This document shows positions 19,971-34,429 of a stretch of DNA of 51,003 nt, piece by piece. The DNA comes from an uncultured Pelagibacteraceae bacterium (GTDB lineage Bacteria; Pseudomonadota; Alphaproteobacteria; Pelagibacterales; Pelagibacteraceae). A program made the translations under genes and the position numbers. The DNA is taken from assembly GCA_902514605.1 (NCBI GenBank), contig CABXRL010000003.1, forward strand, positions 1 through 51,003. Reading direction: 5' to 3'. Positions within the stretch are counted from its first letter, which is position 1, and each line of letters begins with the position of its first letter. Below the pieces are notes generated by a model. That model was not told where the DNA came from and did not search any database. It saw only the letters and a list, made by a program, of their open reading frames with translations.

Positions 19971-20978
19971 ATGAATATAGCAATTGTGGGTGCAACAGGA
20001 AATGTTGGCAGGAAAATCTTAGAGGTTCTTGAAAAAAAAGAATTTAAAATAGGGAATCTATATTTAGTCGCCTCATCAAAAAGTTTAGGAATAAAAATTA
20101 AATTTAGGGGTAAAGAACATGAGGTAGTAGATTTAGATAATTTTGATTTTTCAAAAACTAAGATTACTTTTTTTGCAGCCGGTAGAAAAATATCTGAAAA
20201 ATTTGCAAAAAAAGCTTCAAAAAATTCATTTGTCATAGACAATTCAAGTTTTTTTAGAATGGATCCAGAAGTTCCTTTGATAGTTCCACAAGTAAATTCT
20301 AAGGATTTAAACAATATAAAAAAAAACATTATTGCAAATCCTAATTGCTCAACTGCACAATTAGTAATTGCCTTAAAGCCTTTGCATGATTTATTTACAA
20401 TCAAAAGAGTAGTTGTCTCTACTTACCAATCAGTTTCAGGAGGTGGAAAAGCACCTATGGACGAGCTGATTGAACAAACAAAGTTTGCGATAGATGGAGA
20501 AAAAATTGATCCAAAAAACTTTACAAAACAAATTGCTTTTAACGCTATTCCGCATATTGATGTTTTCTCTGACGATGGTTACACAAAAGAAGAATTAAAA
20601 ATGAGTTATGAAACAAAAAAAATTTTAGATGATAAAATTGATCTAACAGCAACATGTGTAAGATTACCAATATCTATTTCGCATTCTGAGTCGGTAAATT
20701 TACAATTCGAAAAGCCATTTACTTTAGCTAAAGTTAGAGAAGCATTAAATAATTTTGAAGGCTGTAAAGTAATAGATGAAAGATTAGATGGAGGTTATAT
20801 AACTCCTTTAGAGGCCGAAGGAAAAGATGAGACATTTATATCAAGAATAAGAGAAGATAAAACAATTGAAAATGGATTAAATCTTTGGATTGTTTCTGAT
20901 AATCTTTTAAGAGGCGCGGCTTTGAATGCAGTAGAAATAGCCGAAAGATTAATTAAGAATGATTTTTATGCAAAATAA
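19971..20978 (+). CDS. asd: Aspartate-semialdehyde dehydrogenase
   Basis: IVGATGNVGRKILEVL, NPNCSTAQLV, SVSGGGKAPMDEL. Confidence 0.95.
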   Translation: MNIAIVGATGNVGRKILEVLEKKEFKIGNLYLVASSKSLGIKIKFRGKEHEVVDLDNFDFSKTKITFFAAGRKISEKFAKKASKNSFVIDNSSFFRMDPEVPLIVPQVNSKDLNNIKKNIIANPNCSTAQLVIALKPLHDLFTIKRVVVSTYQSVSGGGKAPMDELIEQTKFAIDGEKIDPKNFTKQIAFNAIPHIDVFSDDGYTKEELKMSYETKKILDDKIDLTATCVRLPISISHSESVNLQFEKPFTLAKVREALNNFEGCKVIDERLDGGYITPLEAEGKDETFISRIREDKTIENGLNLWIVSDNLLRGAALNAVEIAERLIKNDFYAK

Positions 20979-21351
20979 AGAACCGCTATCTCCCCATATT
21001 CAAATTTATAAATGGCATATTTCTTCACTAGTATCCATCTCTCACAGAATAACAGGAATAATTAATATAGTTGCAATTACTTTTATCTGTCTAATCGCTT
21101 CTCTTCTTATCCTTGGAGAAAATAATTATGAAATGATAAAATTTTTTATGAGTTCCCTTTTAGGTAAATTTGCAATTCTTGGAATTACTTGGTCTTTTTC
21201 TTTTCAAATTTTAAGTGAGATAAGACATTTAATTATGGATTTAGGATATGGATTTGAAATTAAAACAACTAATGTAACTGGTGTAATAGTTATATTCGGT
21301 TCAGTAGTTTTGACTGTATTTTTTTATTTAATTGGAAAATTTTTTTTGTAG
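20968..21351 (+). CDS. sdhC: Succinate dehydrogenase cytochrome b556 subunit
   Basis: SPHIQIYKWHISSLVSISHRITGI, HLIMDLGYG; upstream of sdhD/A/B; start at 20968 preferred. Confidence 0.93.
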   Translation: MQNKEPLSPHIQIYKWHISSLVSISHRITGIINIVAITFICLIASLLILGENNYEMIKFFMSSLLGKFAILGITWSFSFQILSEIRHLIMDLGYGFEIKTTNVTGVIVIFGSVVLTVFFYLIGKFFL

Positions 21352-21352
21352 A

Positions 21353-21676
21353 ATGATCAATGCAACTAGAAAATGGATATTTCTAAAAATCAGTGGAGTA
21401 ATACTGATTCCATTAATGTTGTGGTTTATTATAAATTTTATAAAAATTTATGATCAAGATTATCTCACAATGGTTAGTTTTTTTTCAATACCATTATCTA
21501 AATTTTTATTTAGTATCTTTATCATAAATGCATATTTTTTTTCTTCATTGAGTATTAGTGAGGTTTTTGAGGATTATATAGAGAATGATAAAATCAAAAA
21601 TGTCGCAAATAGACTTTTATATGCATCTGCAGTGGTAATTCCTTTAATTACAATTATATTAATTTTTAGATTATGA
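21353..21676 (+). CDS. sdhD: Succinate dehydrogenase membrane anchor subunit
   Basis: Three-TM small protein between sdhC and sdhA; ATG at 21353. Confidence 0.85.
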   Translation: MINATRKWIFLKISGVILIPLMLWFIINFIKIYDQDYLTMVSFFSIPLSKFLFSIFIINAYFFSSLSISEVFEDYIENDKIKNVANRLLYASAVVIPLITIILIFRL

Positions 21677-23448
21677 GTTCATATAAAATAATAGATCATG
21701 AATATGACGTGGTAGTTTTGGGAGCTGGAGGATCTGGTTTAAGAGCTGCTGTTGGCCTTAGTGAAGCAGGATTAAAAACCGCATGTATCTCAAAAGTATT
21801 TCCAACTAGAAGTCACACCTCAGCCGCTCAAGGTGGAATTTCTGCTGCTCTAGGAAATATGGGTGAGGATGATTGGCGTTGGCACATGTATGATACTGTA
21901 AAAGGAGCTGATTGGTTAGGAGATCAAGATAGCATCGAGTATTTATGCAAAGAAGCACCTAAGGCAGTTATTGAATTAGAAAAATATGGTGTTCCTTTTA
22001 GTAGGACTGACGATGGAAAAATTTATCAAAGACCATTTGGTGGTATGACTAAAAATTACGGTAATGGGATTGTCCAAAGAACTTGTGCAGCTGCAGACAG
22101 AACTGGTCATGCAATTTTACATACTTTATATGGTCAAGCTTTAAAACATAAGACAGAATTTTTTATAGAGTATTTTGCATTAGACTTATTAATGAAGGAC
22201 GGCGAGTGTAAAGGTTTAATAGCATGGAACTTAAATGATGGGACTATTCACAGGTTTAGAGCTCACTCTGTAATTATTGCTACAGGTGGTTATGGTAAAG
22301 TTTATTATTCAGCTACATCTGCACATACTTGCACAGGTGATGGAAATGCTATGGTTTTAAGAGCAGGGCTTCCATTACAAGATATGGAATTTGTACAGTT
22401 TCATCCGACTGGAATATATGGCCATGGTACATTAATAACAGAAGGAGCAAGAGGTGAAGGTGGATACCTAACAAATTCTAAAGGTGAAAGATTTATGGAA
22501 AGATATGCACCTAACGCCAAAGATTTAGCATCTAGAGATGTTGTTAGTAGATCAATGTCGATTGAAATCAACGAAGGAAGAGGAGTTGGAAAAGATAAGG
22601 ATCATGTTCATCTTAATTTAAATCATTTAGATAAAGATATTATAGAAAGTAGATTGCCGGGTATAACAGATGCTGCAAGATTATTTGCCAATGTTGACGT
22701 AACCAAAGATCCAATTCCAGTTGTGCCCACTGTTCACTATAACATGGGAGGTATTCCAACCAACTATAAGGGTGAAGTTTTAACAGTAAATGGTTCTGAA
22801 AAAACTGTTCCTGGATTAATGGCTATAGGAGAGGCAGCGTGTGTTTCAGTTCATGGTGCAAATAGACTAGGATCTAACTCTTTAATTGATCTCGTAGTTT
22901 TTGGAAGAGCTGCTGCAAAAAGAGCGGCAGAGCTGGTTAAACCAGGAACCCCACATGAGGAAATCGGAGAGTCAGAGACAGAAAAATGCCTTGATAGATT
23001 TGATAAAATAAGAAATGCAGATGGAGATAAAGGAACTGCAGAATTAAGATTGTCAATGCAAAAAACAATGCAATCTAAATGCGCAGTTTTTAGAACAGAA
23101 AAAACACTTAAAGAAGGAGTTGAAGAAATAAGAAAAACTTATGATGGGCTAGGCTCTTTATCTGTTAAGGATAAATCATTGATATTTAATACTGATCTAG
23201 TTGAAACTTTAGAGTTCGACAATTTGATAAGACAAGCAGTCGCCACAGTCGACTCTGCATACCATAGAAAAGAGAGCAGAGGAGCTCACGCAAGAGAGGA
23301 TTTTCCTAAGAGAGATGACCAAAAATTCATGCAACATACTCTTGCTTGGTGTAATGGTAAAGAAACAAAAATAAGCTATAGAGACGTGCATAAATCAACA
23401 CTAACGAATGAAGTACAGTACTTTCCCCCGCAAGAACGGGTTTATTAA
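21673..23448 (+). CDS. sdhA: Succinate dehydrogenase flavoprotein subunit
   Basis: [37 protein letters not shown]-type C-terminus. Confidence 0.97.
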   Translation: MSSYKIIDHEYDVVVLGAGGSGLRAAVGLSEAGLKTACISKVFPTRSHTSAAQGGISAALGNMGEDDWRWHMYDTVKGADWLGDQDSIEYLCKEAPKAVIELEKYGVPFSRTDDGKIYQRPFGGMTKNYGNGIVQRTCAAADRTGHAILHTLYGQALKHKTEFFIEYFALDLLMKDGECKGLIAWNLNDGTIHRFRAHSVIIATGGYGKVYYSATSAHTCTGDGNAMVLRAGLPLQDMEFVQFHPTGIYGHGTLITEGARGEGGYLTNSKGERFMERYAPNAKDLASRDVVSRSMSIEINEGRGVGKDKDHVHLNLNHLDKDIIESRLPGITDAARLFANVDVTKDPIPVVPTVHYNMGGIPTNYKGEVLTVNGSEKTVPGLMAIGEAACVSVHGANRLGSNSLIDLVVFGRAAAKRAAELVKPGTPHEEIGESETEKCLDRFDKIRNADGDKGTAELRLSMQKTMQSKCAVFRTEKTLKEGVEEIRKTYDGLGSLSVKDKSLIFNTDLVETLEFDNLIRQAVATVDSAYHRKESRGAHAREDFPKRDDQKFMQHTLAWCNGKETKISYRDVHKSTLTNEVQYFPPQERVY

Positions 23449-24227
23449 TGGTACAAATAAATTTACCAGAAAACTCCAAAGTAAAAAAAGGTAAATACTT
23501 TAAAGATAAAACAGGTTCAAAAAATTTAAAAAAAGTCAATATTTATAGATGGGATCCTTCCTCAGGTGAAAATCCTAGAATTGATACCTATGAAGTTGAT
23601 ATGGACAATTGCCCATCAAAAGTTTTGGACATCCTTAATAAAATTAAAAATGAGATTGATCCAACCATCGCTTATCGAAGATCATGTGCACATGGAGTGT
23701 GTGGTTCTTGTGCAATGAATATGGGTGGTAAAAATGGCTTAGCCTGTACCACACCTCACTCAGAAATTACGGGAGATATTGATATTTACCCTTTGCCTCA
23801 TTTAAAAGTTAAAAAAGACTTAATAGGTGATTTAGATGGTTTGTATAAGCAATATAAATCCATTGAACCCTGGTTAAAATCAAATTCTAAATCAGAGACA
23901 ACTGAAATTATACAATCTAAAGAAGATAGAAAAAAATTAGATGGTGCTTATGAATGTATTATGTGTGCTTGTTGTTCTACCTCTTGCCCAAGCTATTGGT
24001 GGAATGGTGATAAATACTTAGGCCCAGCGGTTCTTTTACAAGCGTATAGGTGGATTGTAGATAGTAGAGATGAAGAAAGAGAAGAAAGGTTAAAAAAAGT
24101 TGCAGATGAGTTAAAACTTTATAGATGTCATACCATATTGAATTGCACAAGTGCTTGTCCAAAAGGTCTAAATCCAGCAAAAGCAATTGCTGAAATCAAG
24201 AAAATGTTAGCTACAGCTAATGTTTAA
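23448..24227 (+). CDS. sdhB: Succinate dehydrogenase iron-sulfur subunit
   Basis: [43 protein letters not shown]. Confidence 0.97.
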   Translation: MVQINLPENSKVKKGKYFKDKTGSKNLKKVNIYRWDPSSGENPRIDTYEVDMDNCPSKVLDILNKIKNEIDPTIAYRRSCAHGVCGSCAMNMGGKNGLACTTPHSEITGDIDIYPLPHLKVKKDLIGDLDGLYKQYKSIEPWLKSNSKSETTEIIQSKEDRKKLDGAYECIMCACCSTSCPSYWWNGDKYLGPAVLLQAYRWIVDSRDEEREERLKKVADELKLYRCHTILNCTSACPKGLNPAKAIAEIKKMLATANV

Positions 24228-24266
24228 ATAGACTAATAAGTATTTTTGTTTTAAAAGATCCTACTC

Positions 24267-26733
<2,467 letters not shown>

Positions 26734-26735
26734 AG

Positions 26736-27896
26736 ATGAATATACACGAACATCAAGCCAAACAAATCTTAAAAAAATATGGTGCAGTAGTTCCAGAAGG
26801 GATATTTGCTTTAAATGTTGAGGAATTGCTTGAGAAAGTAAAATTACTTAAAACTGAAAAATACGTTCTGAAAGCACAAATACATGCTGGTGGAAGAGGA
26901 AAAGCTGGAGGGGTAAAAATTTTAAATACAATTGATGAGTTAGAAGTAGCAGCGAAAGAGCTACTTGGAAAAACACTTATTACTCATCAAACAGGCCCAG
27001 AGGGAAGAGAGGTTAAAAGATTATATGTTGAAGAATCCTCAAACATAGAAAAAGAATTTTATTTATCTTGTCTTGTTGACAGAGCTAGCTCAAAAATTGC
27101 TTTCATATCAAGTGATCAAGGAGGTATGAATATTGAGGAAGTAGCGAGTAAAACACCACAAAAAATTCTAACTACAAAAGTTGAAATTAATGAGGAAATT
27201 TCAAACAATGATTGTGAAAAAATTATAAAAATTTTTAATTTAAATAACGATACAAAAAATCAAGCAATAACTTTAATTAAATCAATTTATAAAATGTTTA
27301 TTAGTACAGATGCTAATATGGTTGAAGTAAATCCTTTGATTTTAACTAAAGAAGAAAAAATAGTTTGCTTAGATGCAAAAGTAAATTTTGACTCTAATGC
27401 CTTGTTTAGACATCCTGAAATTGTTGAACTTAGAGATCTTAATGAAGAAGATCCAACAGAGATTGAGGCAAGCAAACATGACCTTGCTTATATAAAGTTA
27501 GATGGAAGCATAGGCTGTATGGTCAATGGAGCAGGTTTAGCAATGGCAACAATGGATATAATAAAATTATATGGAAATGAGCCAGCTAATTTTCTGGATG
27601 TAGGAGGTGGTGCATCAAAAGAAAAAGTTTCTGCAGCTTTAAAAATTATTCTTTCTGATAAGAATGTTAAAGGGGTTTTAATTAATATTTTTGGTGGGAT
27701 TATGAGGTGTGATGTACTTGCACAAGGGGTAGTAGATGCAGCCAAGGAAATAAACATTAGCGTCCCTTTAGTGGTTAGACTTGCAGGCACAAACTTTAAG
27801 CAAGGTAAAGAAATACTTGATAATTCTGGTTTGAAGTTAATATCAGCAGAAAATTTAGATGATGCTGCCAAAAAAATTGTTGAGGCTATAAAATAA
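26736..27896 (+). CDS. sucC: Succinate-CoA ligase beta subunit
   Basis: MNIHEHQAKQILKKYG, QIHAGGRGKAGGVK, GGIMRCDVLAQGV. Confidence 0.97.
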   Translation: MNIHEHQAKQILKKYGAVVPEGIFALNVEELLEKVKLLKTEKYVLKAQIHAGGRGKAGGVKILNTIDELEVAAKELLGKTLITHQTGPEGREVKRLYVEESSNIEKEFYLSCLVDRASSKIAFISSDQGGMNIEEVASKTPQKILTTKVEINEEISNNDCEKIIKIFNLNNDTKNQAITLIKSIYKMFISTDANMVEVNPLILTKEEKIVCLDAKVNFDSNALFRHPEIVELRDLNEEDPTEIEASKHDLAYIKLDGSIGCMVNGAGLAMATMDIIKLYGNEPANFLDVGGGASKEKVSAALKIILSDKNVKGVLINIFGGIMRCDVLAQGVVDAAKEINISVPLVVRLAGTNFKQGKEILDNSGLKLISAENLDDAAKKIVEAIK

Positions 27897-28772
27897 ATGT
27901 CAGTGTTAGTAAATAAAAATACAAAAGTTATTTGCCAAGGCTTTACAGGAGCTCATGGCACTTTTCACTCAGAGCAAGCGATAAAGTACGGGACAAATCT
28001 TGTAGGTGGAGTAACCCCTAAAAAAGGAGGCCAAAAACATTTAGATAGACCAGTTTTCAACACAGTATTAGAGGCAAAAAATGAGGTAGGTGCAGACGCT
28101 ACTATGATCTATGTTCCTGCAAAATTTGCAGCAGCTGCAATCATTGAAGCAATTGATGCATCTATAGACCTTATAGTTTGTATAACAGAAGGCATTCCAG
28201 TTCAGGATATGCTTAAAGTAAGACAAAGTCTGGCTAGCTCAAATAGTCGTCTTATCGGTCCAAACTGCCCAGGAATAATTACTCCTGATGAATGTAAAAT
28301 TGGAATAATGCCTGGAAATATTCATAAAAGAGGTTCAGTTGGTATCGTTTCTAGATCAGGTACACTAACTTATGAGGCAGTAGCTCAAACTACTGAAAAT
28401 GGCCTTGGTCAATCAACTTGTATTGGTATTGGTGGAGATCCAATCAACGGTACAAATTTTATAGATTGCTTAGATTTATTTTTAAAGGATGAGGAAACAC
28501 AATCTATTTTAATGATTGGAGAAATTGGGGGTACTGCAGAGGAAGAGGCATCAGAATTTGTAAAAAGCCATAAAATTAAAAAACCTATTGTGGGATTTAT
28601 TGCAGGAATAACTGCCCCTCCTGGACGTAGAATGGGGCATGCAGGAGCAATTATTTCTGGTGGAAAAGGTGGAGCTGAAGATAAGATTAAAAAAATGGAA
28701 GAGTCCGGAATAACTGTTGCTAAATCTCCTTCTATAATTGGAAAAACTTTATTAAATAAACTGTCTAATTGA
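27897..28772 (+). CDS. sucD: Succinate-CoA ligase alpha subunit
   Basis: [38 protein letters not shown]. Confidence 0.97.
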   Translation: MSVLVNKNTKVICQGFTGAHGTFHSEQAIKYGTNLVGGVTPKKGGQKHLDRPVFNTVLEAKNEVGADATMIYVPAKFAAAAIIEAIDASIDLIVCITEGIPVQDMLKVRQSLASSNSRLIGPNCPGIITPDECKIGIMPGNIHKRGSVGIVSRSGTLTYEAVAQTTENGLGQSTCIGIGGDPINGTNFIDCLDLFLKDEETQSILMIGEIGGTAEEEASEFVKSHKIKKPIVGFIAGITAPPGRRMGHAGAIISGGKGGAEDKIKKMEESGITVAKSPSIIGKTLLNKLSN

Positions 28773-28806
28773 AAAATTTTTATCTAAGCCTATATTAAAC
28801 CTAACA

Positions 28807-31680
28807 ATGTCATCAACAAAAAATCTAGAATTTAAAAAAACAGCATTTTTAAGTAAATCAAATAGTGCCTTCATAGAAGAAATGTATACAAAGTTTGTTT
28901 CTAATGACCCTAATTTGCCAGACAGTTGGAGAAAATATTTCGAGGAAATTGGAGAAGAATTAGATGTTATTGTTAACGAGTTAAATGGCCCATCATGGAG
29001 TCCTGCTCAAAAAATTTCTATAAAAAAAGATCAAGAACAGAGTAATCAATTTGATAAATCAAGTGGTGAAGACATCACAAATTCTAATGCAAATTCGATT
29101 AAGGCAGTGGCTATGATAAGGTCTTATAGACAAAGAGGACATCTTATTGCAAAGCTAGATCCTTTAGAAATGCTCAAATCAGATTATCTTGAAGAGCTTC
29201 ATCCAGAGTCGTATGGATTTAGTAAAGATGATTATTCAAAAAAAATTTTTTTAGACGGAGTGATTAATAAAAAATATTCAAACATAAAAGAGATTCTTCA
29301 ATTTTTAAGGGGAAAATATTGTGGTTCAATTGGCTATGAGTTCATGCATATTTCCAACCCTACAGAGAGGAAATGGTTTAGGGATAGAGTTGAAAAAACA
29401 GACGATTTTAATTTTACTCAAAATGGGAAAAAAGCAATCCTTAATAAATTAATACAAGCTGAAGGTTTTGAAAAATTCTTACATACAAAATATGTTGGTA
29501 CAAAAAGATTTGGTCTTGATGGGGGTGAGAGCTTAATTCCTGCCCTCGAACAAATAATTAAAATCGGCGGTCAATCAAAAATTAAAGAAGTAAAAATCGG
29601 AATGTCACATAGAGGCAGATTAAATGTATTGGCTAATGTTCTGCAAAAGTCATACAAAAGAATATTTAATGAATTTGCGGGGGAGATTAATTCAGATTCA
29701 GAAGATGACACTGGGGATGTTAAATATCATCTAGGTGCCTCGTCCAATAGAGATTTTGATGGAAATCTAGTTCATGTAAGTTTGACTGATAACCCTTCAC
29801 ATTTAGAAGCAGTAAATCCAGTTGTTCTTGGTCAAACAAGAGCAAAACAATTTTTTCATAAAGATAAGGAGAGAAAAAAAGTAATTCCAATATTAATACA
29901 TGGTGATGCAGCTTTTGCAGGGCAAGGGGTTGTAGCAGAATGTTTCGCTATGTCAGGTTTACCTGGTCATAATACGGGGGGAACAATTCATATAATCATA
30001 AATAATCAAATAGGTTTTACAACAAGCCCAAGATTTGCAAGATCTTCTCCTTATCCCTCGGATGTAGCAAAAATGGTGGAAGCGCCAATCATTCATGTAA
30101 ATGGTGATGACCCTGAGGCAGTAGTTTATGCTGCAAGAATAGCTACGGACTTTAGATTAAAATTTAATAGAGATGTGGTAATAGATTTAATTTGTTACAG
30201 AAGGTTTGGTCATAATGAGGGAGATGAACCCTCTTTTACCCAGCCTCTTATGTATAAGAAAATTCGTTCTCATCCATCCTCAATAAAAGTTTATGGTCAA
30301 AAGCTCGTCAATGAAGGCTCTATTTCAAAAGAATATTTAAACAGTGAAATTAGAAATTTTAAAGATTTATTAGACGATCAATTTAAAAATGCTAAGAACT
30401 ATAAGCAAAAAATCGAATGGTTTGAAGGTACTTGGTCTAGGTACAAACCAGAAAAAGGCAAAGATAAAAGAGGTGTAACTGGTTATGATATTAATAAATT
30501 AAAAGAAATTTCTAGTAAAATTAATACAATCCCTAGTGAAATAAATATTCATAAGACCATCTCAAAAATTTTGGATAATAGGAAGCTGTCTGTTTCTAGT
30601 GAAAAAAAAATTGATTGGTCAACTGCAGAGTCGCTTGCTTTTGGTTCGTTGTTAGAGGAGGGATATCCAGTTAGACTGGTAGGCCAAGATACTGGCAGAG
30701 GAACATTTAGTCAAAGACACTCAGTTTTAAGAAATCAATTAGACAACTCAAGATATGTGCCTCTTAACAACATATCAACTAATCAAAAGAATTTCGAGGT
30801 GGTGGATAGTTTCTTATCAGAATTGGCTGTATTAGGTTTTGAATATGGTTATAGTTTAGTAGAACCAAATACCCTCACATTATGGGAGGCTCAGTTTGGT
30901 GATTTTGCCAATGGTGCCCAGGTTGTTATTGATCAATTTATTGCATCAGGAGAAAGAAAATGGTCTAGAGCATCAGGTTTGGTCATGTTATTACCCCATG
31001 GATATGAAGGCCAAGGGCCAGAACATTCATCGGCTAGATTAGAAAGATTTTTACAATTATGTTCAAATGACAATATGCAAGTAATGAATTGTACTTCGCC
31101 AGCAAATTATTTCCACGCACTAAGGAGACAGATGCATAGAGACTTTAGAAAACCTTTGATAATAATGACACCCAAATCTTTATTACGTCACAAATTTTGT
31201 GTGTCTGATTTGAATGATTTTAGCAAAGAAAATTCTTTTCACAGAGTTTTATGGGATCACGCCATTGATCCTAAAGCAAAAGGATTTATTAAATTAAAAA
31301 AATCAAACGAAATAAAAAAAGTAATTTTGTGCTCAGGTAAAATATATTTTGATTTAATTGAAGCTAGAGAAAAATTTAAAAAGGACGACGTTGTTTTTTA
31401 TAGAATTGAGCAACTTTATCCTTTTCCTGCTAAAGCTCTTGCAAAAGAACTTAAACCTTACATCAAAACTGCCCAGTTTTATTGGTGTCAGGAAGAACCA
31501 AAAAATATGGGAGCTTGGTTTTCAGTCAGAGATTATATCCAATGGACATTAGATAATATTAAGGCTAATAATAATCAAGTTTCTTATATTGGAAGGAGTC
31601 CGGATGCATCACCTGCAACAGGATATATGAAAAGGCATATCTCTCAACAACAAGAAATTATTAAAAATGTTTTTAAATAA
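28807..31680 (+). CDS. sucA: 2-oxoglutarate dehydrogenase E1
   Basis: 957 aa; MSHRGRLNVLANV, YHLGASSNR, GHNEGDEPSFTQP. Confidence 0.97.
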   Translation: MSSTKNLEFKKTAFLSKSNSAFIEEMYTKFVSNDPNLPDSWRKYFEEIGEELDVIVNELNGPSWSPAQKISIKKDQEQSNQFDKSSGEDITNSNANSIKAVAMIRSYRQRGHLIAKLDPLEMLKSDYLEELHPESYGFSKDDYSKKIFLDGVINKKYSNIKEILQFLRGKYCGSIGYEFMHISNPTERKWFRDRVEKTDDFNFTQNGKKAILNKLIQAEGFEKFLHTKYVGTKRFGLDGGESLIPALEQIIKIGGQSKIKEVKIGMSHRGRLNVLANVLQKSYKRIFNEFAGEINSDSEDDTGDVKYHLGASSNRDFDGNLVHVSLTDNPSHLEAVNPVVLGQTRAKQFFHKDKERKKVIPILIHGDAAFAGQGVVAECFAMSGLPGHNTGGTIHIIINNQIGFTTSPRFARSSPYPSDVAKMVEAPIIHVNGDDPEAVVYAARIATDFRLKFNRDVVIDLICYRRFGHNEGDEPSFTQPLMYKKIRSHPSSIKVYGQKLVNEGSISKEYLNSEIRNFKDLLDDQFKNAKNYKQKIEWFEGTWSRYKPEKGKDKRGVTGYDINKLKEISSKINTIPSEINIHKTISKILDNRKLSVSSEKKIDWSTAESLAFGSLLEEGYPVRLVGQDTGRGTFSQRHSVLRNQLDNSRYVPLNNISTNQKNFEVVDSFLSELAVLGFEYGYSLVEPNTLTLWEAQFGDFANGAQVVIDQFIASGERKWSRASGLVMLLPHGYEGQGPEHSSARLERFLQLCSNDNMQVMNCTSPANYFHALRRQMHRDFRKPLIIMTPKSLLRHKFCVSDLNDFSKENSFHRVLWDHAIDPKAKGFIKLKKSNEIKKVILCSGKIYFDLIEAREKFKKDDVVFYRIEQLYPFPAKALAKELKPYIKTAQFYWCQEEPKNMGAWFSVRDYIQWTLDNIKANNNQVSYIGRSPDASPATGYMKRHISQQQEIIKNVFK

Positions 31681-31686
31681 ATAATA

Positions 31687-32961
31687 ATGAGTGAGAAAAT
31701 TTTAGTCCCAGTACTTGGAGAGAGCATTGTAGAAGCTACAGTCTCTAAATGGCTAAAAAATGAGGGTGACTCAGTTGAAGCAGATGAACCAATCGTTGAG
31801 CTGGAAACAGATAAAGTAAACTTAGAAGTCCCTTCTCCTACCTCAGGTATATTAGAAAAAATTCATTCCAAAGATGGATCTGTTGTTGAAGTTGGTGCAA
31901 CATTAGGATCAATATCGACTAATGGTTCGCTCACTATAAAAAATGATAATCAGGAGCCAAAATCATTAAAAACAGAAGTCAAAGATACTGAGATACAGTT
32001 GTCAGAACCAAAAATAATAGAAAAGCCAGAAATACAAATAACAGAAAATGAAAATTTAGATGAACCTCTTATATTAACCAATCAAGTTGAAGAAACTAAG
32101 AAAGATGAAATTTTATCTCCTGCAGTCAGAAAAATGGTAAGTGAGAACAAAATTGATATTAATAAAGTTAAAGGCTCAGGAAAAGATGGTAGAATTTTAA
32201 AAGGTGACTTAATAAACCTGATGGGTGTCAACCCACCTCCTTCCGAAAGAAAAATAAAATACGGTCAAGAAGAGAGAATTAAAATGACTAGGTTAAGACA
32301 AACAATTGCAAAAAGATTAAAACAAGCACAAGAAAATGCTGCTTTACTTACTACATTCAACGAAGTTGATATGACAAGCGTTATGGAGATGAGAAAAGAA
32401 AATCAAGATGATTTTCAAAATCGTTATGGGATAAAATTAGGATTTATGTCTTTTTTTGTAAAAGCATGCGTTGTTGCTCTAAAAAATTTTCCAACAGTAA
32501 ATGCAGAAATTGATGGAGAAGAAATAGTTTATAAAAATTATTACAATATTAGTTTTGCAGTTGGAACGGATAAAGGGTTAGTAGTCCCAGTATTAAGAAA
32601 TGCAGATGAGTTATCATTTGCTGATATAGAAAAAAATATTAAAGGAATTTCAGAAAAGGCTAGAGATGGAAAATTAGCGATAGAAGATCTTCAAGGGGGA
32701 ACATTTACTATAAGCAATGGTGGAGTTTATGGGTCTATGCTTTCAACACCAATATTAAATCTTCCACAGTCAGGAGTTTTAGGTATGCACAATATAGTAG
32801 AAAGACCAATGGTTGTTGATGGAGAAATAAAAATAAGACCAATAATGTATCTAGCTTTATCGTACGATCATAGAATTATTGATGGTAAAGAGTCGGTGTC
32901 ATTTCTAAAAATGATAAAGGAAAATTTAGAAGACCCAAGAAGGTTGTTTTTGGATATTTAG
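31687..32961 (+). CDS. sucB: 2-oxoglutarate dehydrogenase E2 (dihydrolipoyl succinyltransferase)
   Basis: Lipoyl domain [13 protein letters not shown]3-binding domain, catalytic [12 protein letters not shown]. Confidence 0.96.
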   Translation: MSEKILVPVLGESIVEATVSKWLKNEGDSVEADEPIVELETDKVNLEVPSPTSGILEKIHSKDGSVVEVGATLGSISTNGSLTIKNDNQEPKSLKTEVKDTEIQLSEPKIIEKPEIQITENENLDEPLILTNQVEETKKDEILSPAVRKMVSENKIDINKVKGSGKDGRILKGDLINLMGVNPPPSERKIKYGQEERIKMTRLRQTIAKRLKQAQENAALLTTFNEVDMTSVMEMRKENQDDFQNRYGIKLGFMSFFVKACVVALKNFPTVNAEIDGEEIVYKNYYNISFAVGTDKGLVVPVLRNADELSFADIEKNIKGISEKARDGKLAIEDLQGGTFTISNGGVYGSMLSTPILNLPQSGVLGMHNIVERPMVVDGEIKIRPIMYLALSYDHRIIDGKESVSFLKMIKENLEDPRRLFLDI

Positions 32962-34362
32962 ATGGCAGAAAAATTTCAAGCAGTAGTTATTGGCGGTGGA
33001 CCTGGTGGATACGTTTGTGCGATTAGACTTTCTCAATTAGGATTAAAAACAGCATGTATAGAATCTAGAGGTTCTTTAGGAGGCACTTGTTTAAATATTG
33101 GATGTATACCATCAAAGAGTTTACTAAATTTATCTGAAGAGTTTCATAAAGTTAAGAGTTTAGCAAATAAAGGAATAGAGGTAGGAGATGTTAAGCTAAA
33201 CCTAGATAAAATGATGAAGAGCAAGGATAAAGCTGTCACCGTTCTAACAAAAGGAGTCGAGTTTTTGTTTAAAAAAAATAAAGTTACTTATTTTAAAGGT
33301 TATGGCAGCTTTAAGTCTAAAAATGAAATTTTAATAAAAGATAATGAAAATAAAGAGACCATTATACAATCTGAAAAAACAATAATAGCGACAGGATCTG
33401 TAGCTTCTTCTTTGCCAGGAATTGAAATTGATGAGCAAAAAATAGTTTCTTCAACAGGCGCATTAAAGCTTGAAAAAGTTCCAAATAAAATGGTTGTTGT
33501 AGGAGGTGGTTATATTGGATTAGAAATGGGATCAGTTTGGTCTAGACTGGGTTCTGAAGTACAAGTGGTAGAGTTTTTAGATCACATCACTCCAGGTATG
33601 GATACAGAAATATCCTCAGAATTTATGAAAATTTTAAAGAAGCAAGGCATAAAATTTAACATGCAAAATAAAGTTGAATTAATCAAAAAAAATAAATCTG
33701 GGTTAGTAGTTTCGACTGTGGACAAAGATGGAAAAAAAAATAACTTTGATTGTGATGTGGTTTTAATCGCTGTTGGCAGAAAAGCAAATACTGAAGGCTT
33801 AAATTTAGAAGCAATAGGAGTTGAATTAGATAATAGAAAAAGAATAAAAACAGATAAATCATTTAAAACGAATTTAGAGAATATATACGCAATCGGAGAT
33901 GTAATCGTGGGACCAATGCTTGCTCACAAAGCTGAAGATGAAGGAATTGCGGTTGCTGAAAATATTGCAGGGCAATCTGGACATGTAAATTATGATACTA
34001 TACCAGGTGTCATATATACTACTCCAGAAGTTGCATCGATTGGAAAAACTGAAGAACAGCTAAAAGACTCAAAAATAAAATATAAAGTAGGAAAATTTTC
34101 ATTTATGGGTAATTCGAGGGCAAAAGCTATAGATGATGCAGAGGGTTTTGTGAAAATTCTAGCTGATGAAATAACAGATAAAGTTCTAGGTGCACATATA
34201 ATAGGTCCACATGCAGGCGAGTTAATTGCAGAAATTGGTATTGCAATGGAATTTGGTGCTAGTGCTGAGGATATCGCCCGTACATGTCACGCTCACCCAA
34301 CTTTTTCAGAAGCAGTAAAAGAAGCAGCCTTATCGGTGGATAAACGAGCAATACACTCTTAA
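32962..34362 (+). CDS. lpd: Dihydrolipoamide dehydrogenase
   Basis: [49 protein letters not shown]. Confidence 0.97.
   Translation: MAEKFQAVVIGGGPGGYVCAIRLSQLGLKTACIESRGSLGGTCLNIGCIPSKSLLNLSEEFHKVKSLANKGIEVGDVKLNLDKMMKSKDKAVTVLTKGVEFLFKKNKVTYFKGYGSFKSKNEILIKDNENKETIIQSEKTIIATGSVASSLPGIEIDEQKIVSSTGALKLEKVPNKMVVVGGGYIGLEMGSVWSRLGSEVQVVEFLDHITPGMDTEISSEFMKILKKQGIKFNMQNKVELIKKNKSGLVVSTVDKDGKKNNFDCDVVLIAVGRKANTEGLNLEAIGVELDNRKRIKTDKSFKTNLENIYAIGDVIVGPMLAHKAEDEGIAVAENIAGQSGHVNYDTIPGVIYTTPEVASIGKTEEQLKDSKIKYKVGKFSFMGNSRAKAIDDAEGFVKILADEITDKVLGAHIIGPHAGELIAEIGIAMEFGASAEDIARTCHAHPTFSEAVKEAALSVDKRAIHS
34336..34362 (+). repeat. Left copy of ~27 bp direct repeat (lpd 3' end)
   Basis: gtggataaacgagcaatacactcttaa; near-copy at 37347-37374. 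Confidence 0.7.
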
Positions 34363-34429
34363 AATCTATTAAAATCCTATGTCAAAACGCGCTCTTACTA
34401 AAATTAAATAAAACTATAACAACATTTAA

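Noticed and set aside
19937-20404. 155-aa reverse-strand ORF inside asd
   Set aside because: Antisense to confident asd coding sequence; Phe/Leu/Ser-rich shadow translation.
27488-27871. 127-aa reverse-strand ORF inside sucC
   Set aside because: Shadow ORF antisense to a strongly supported gene; low-complexity translation with no family motif.
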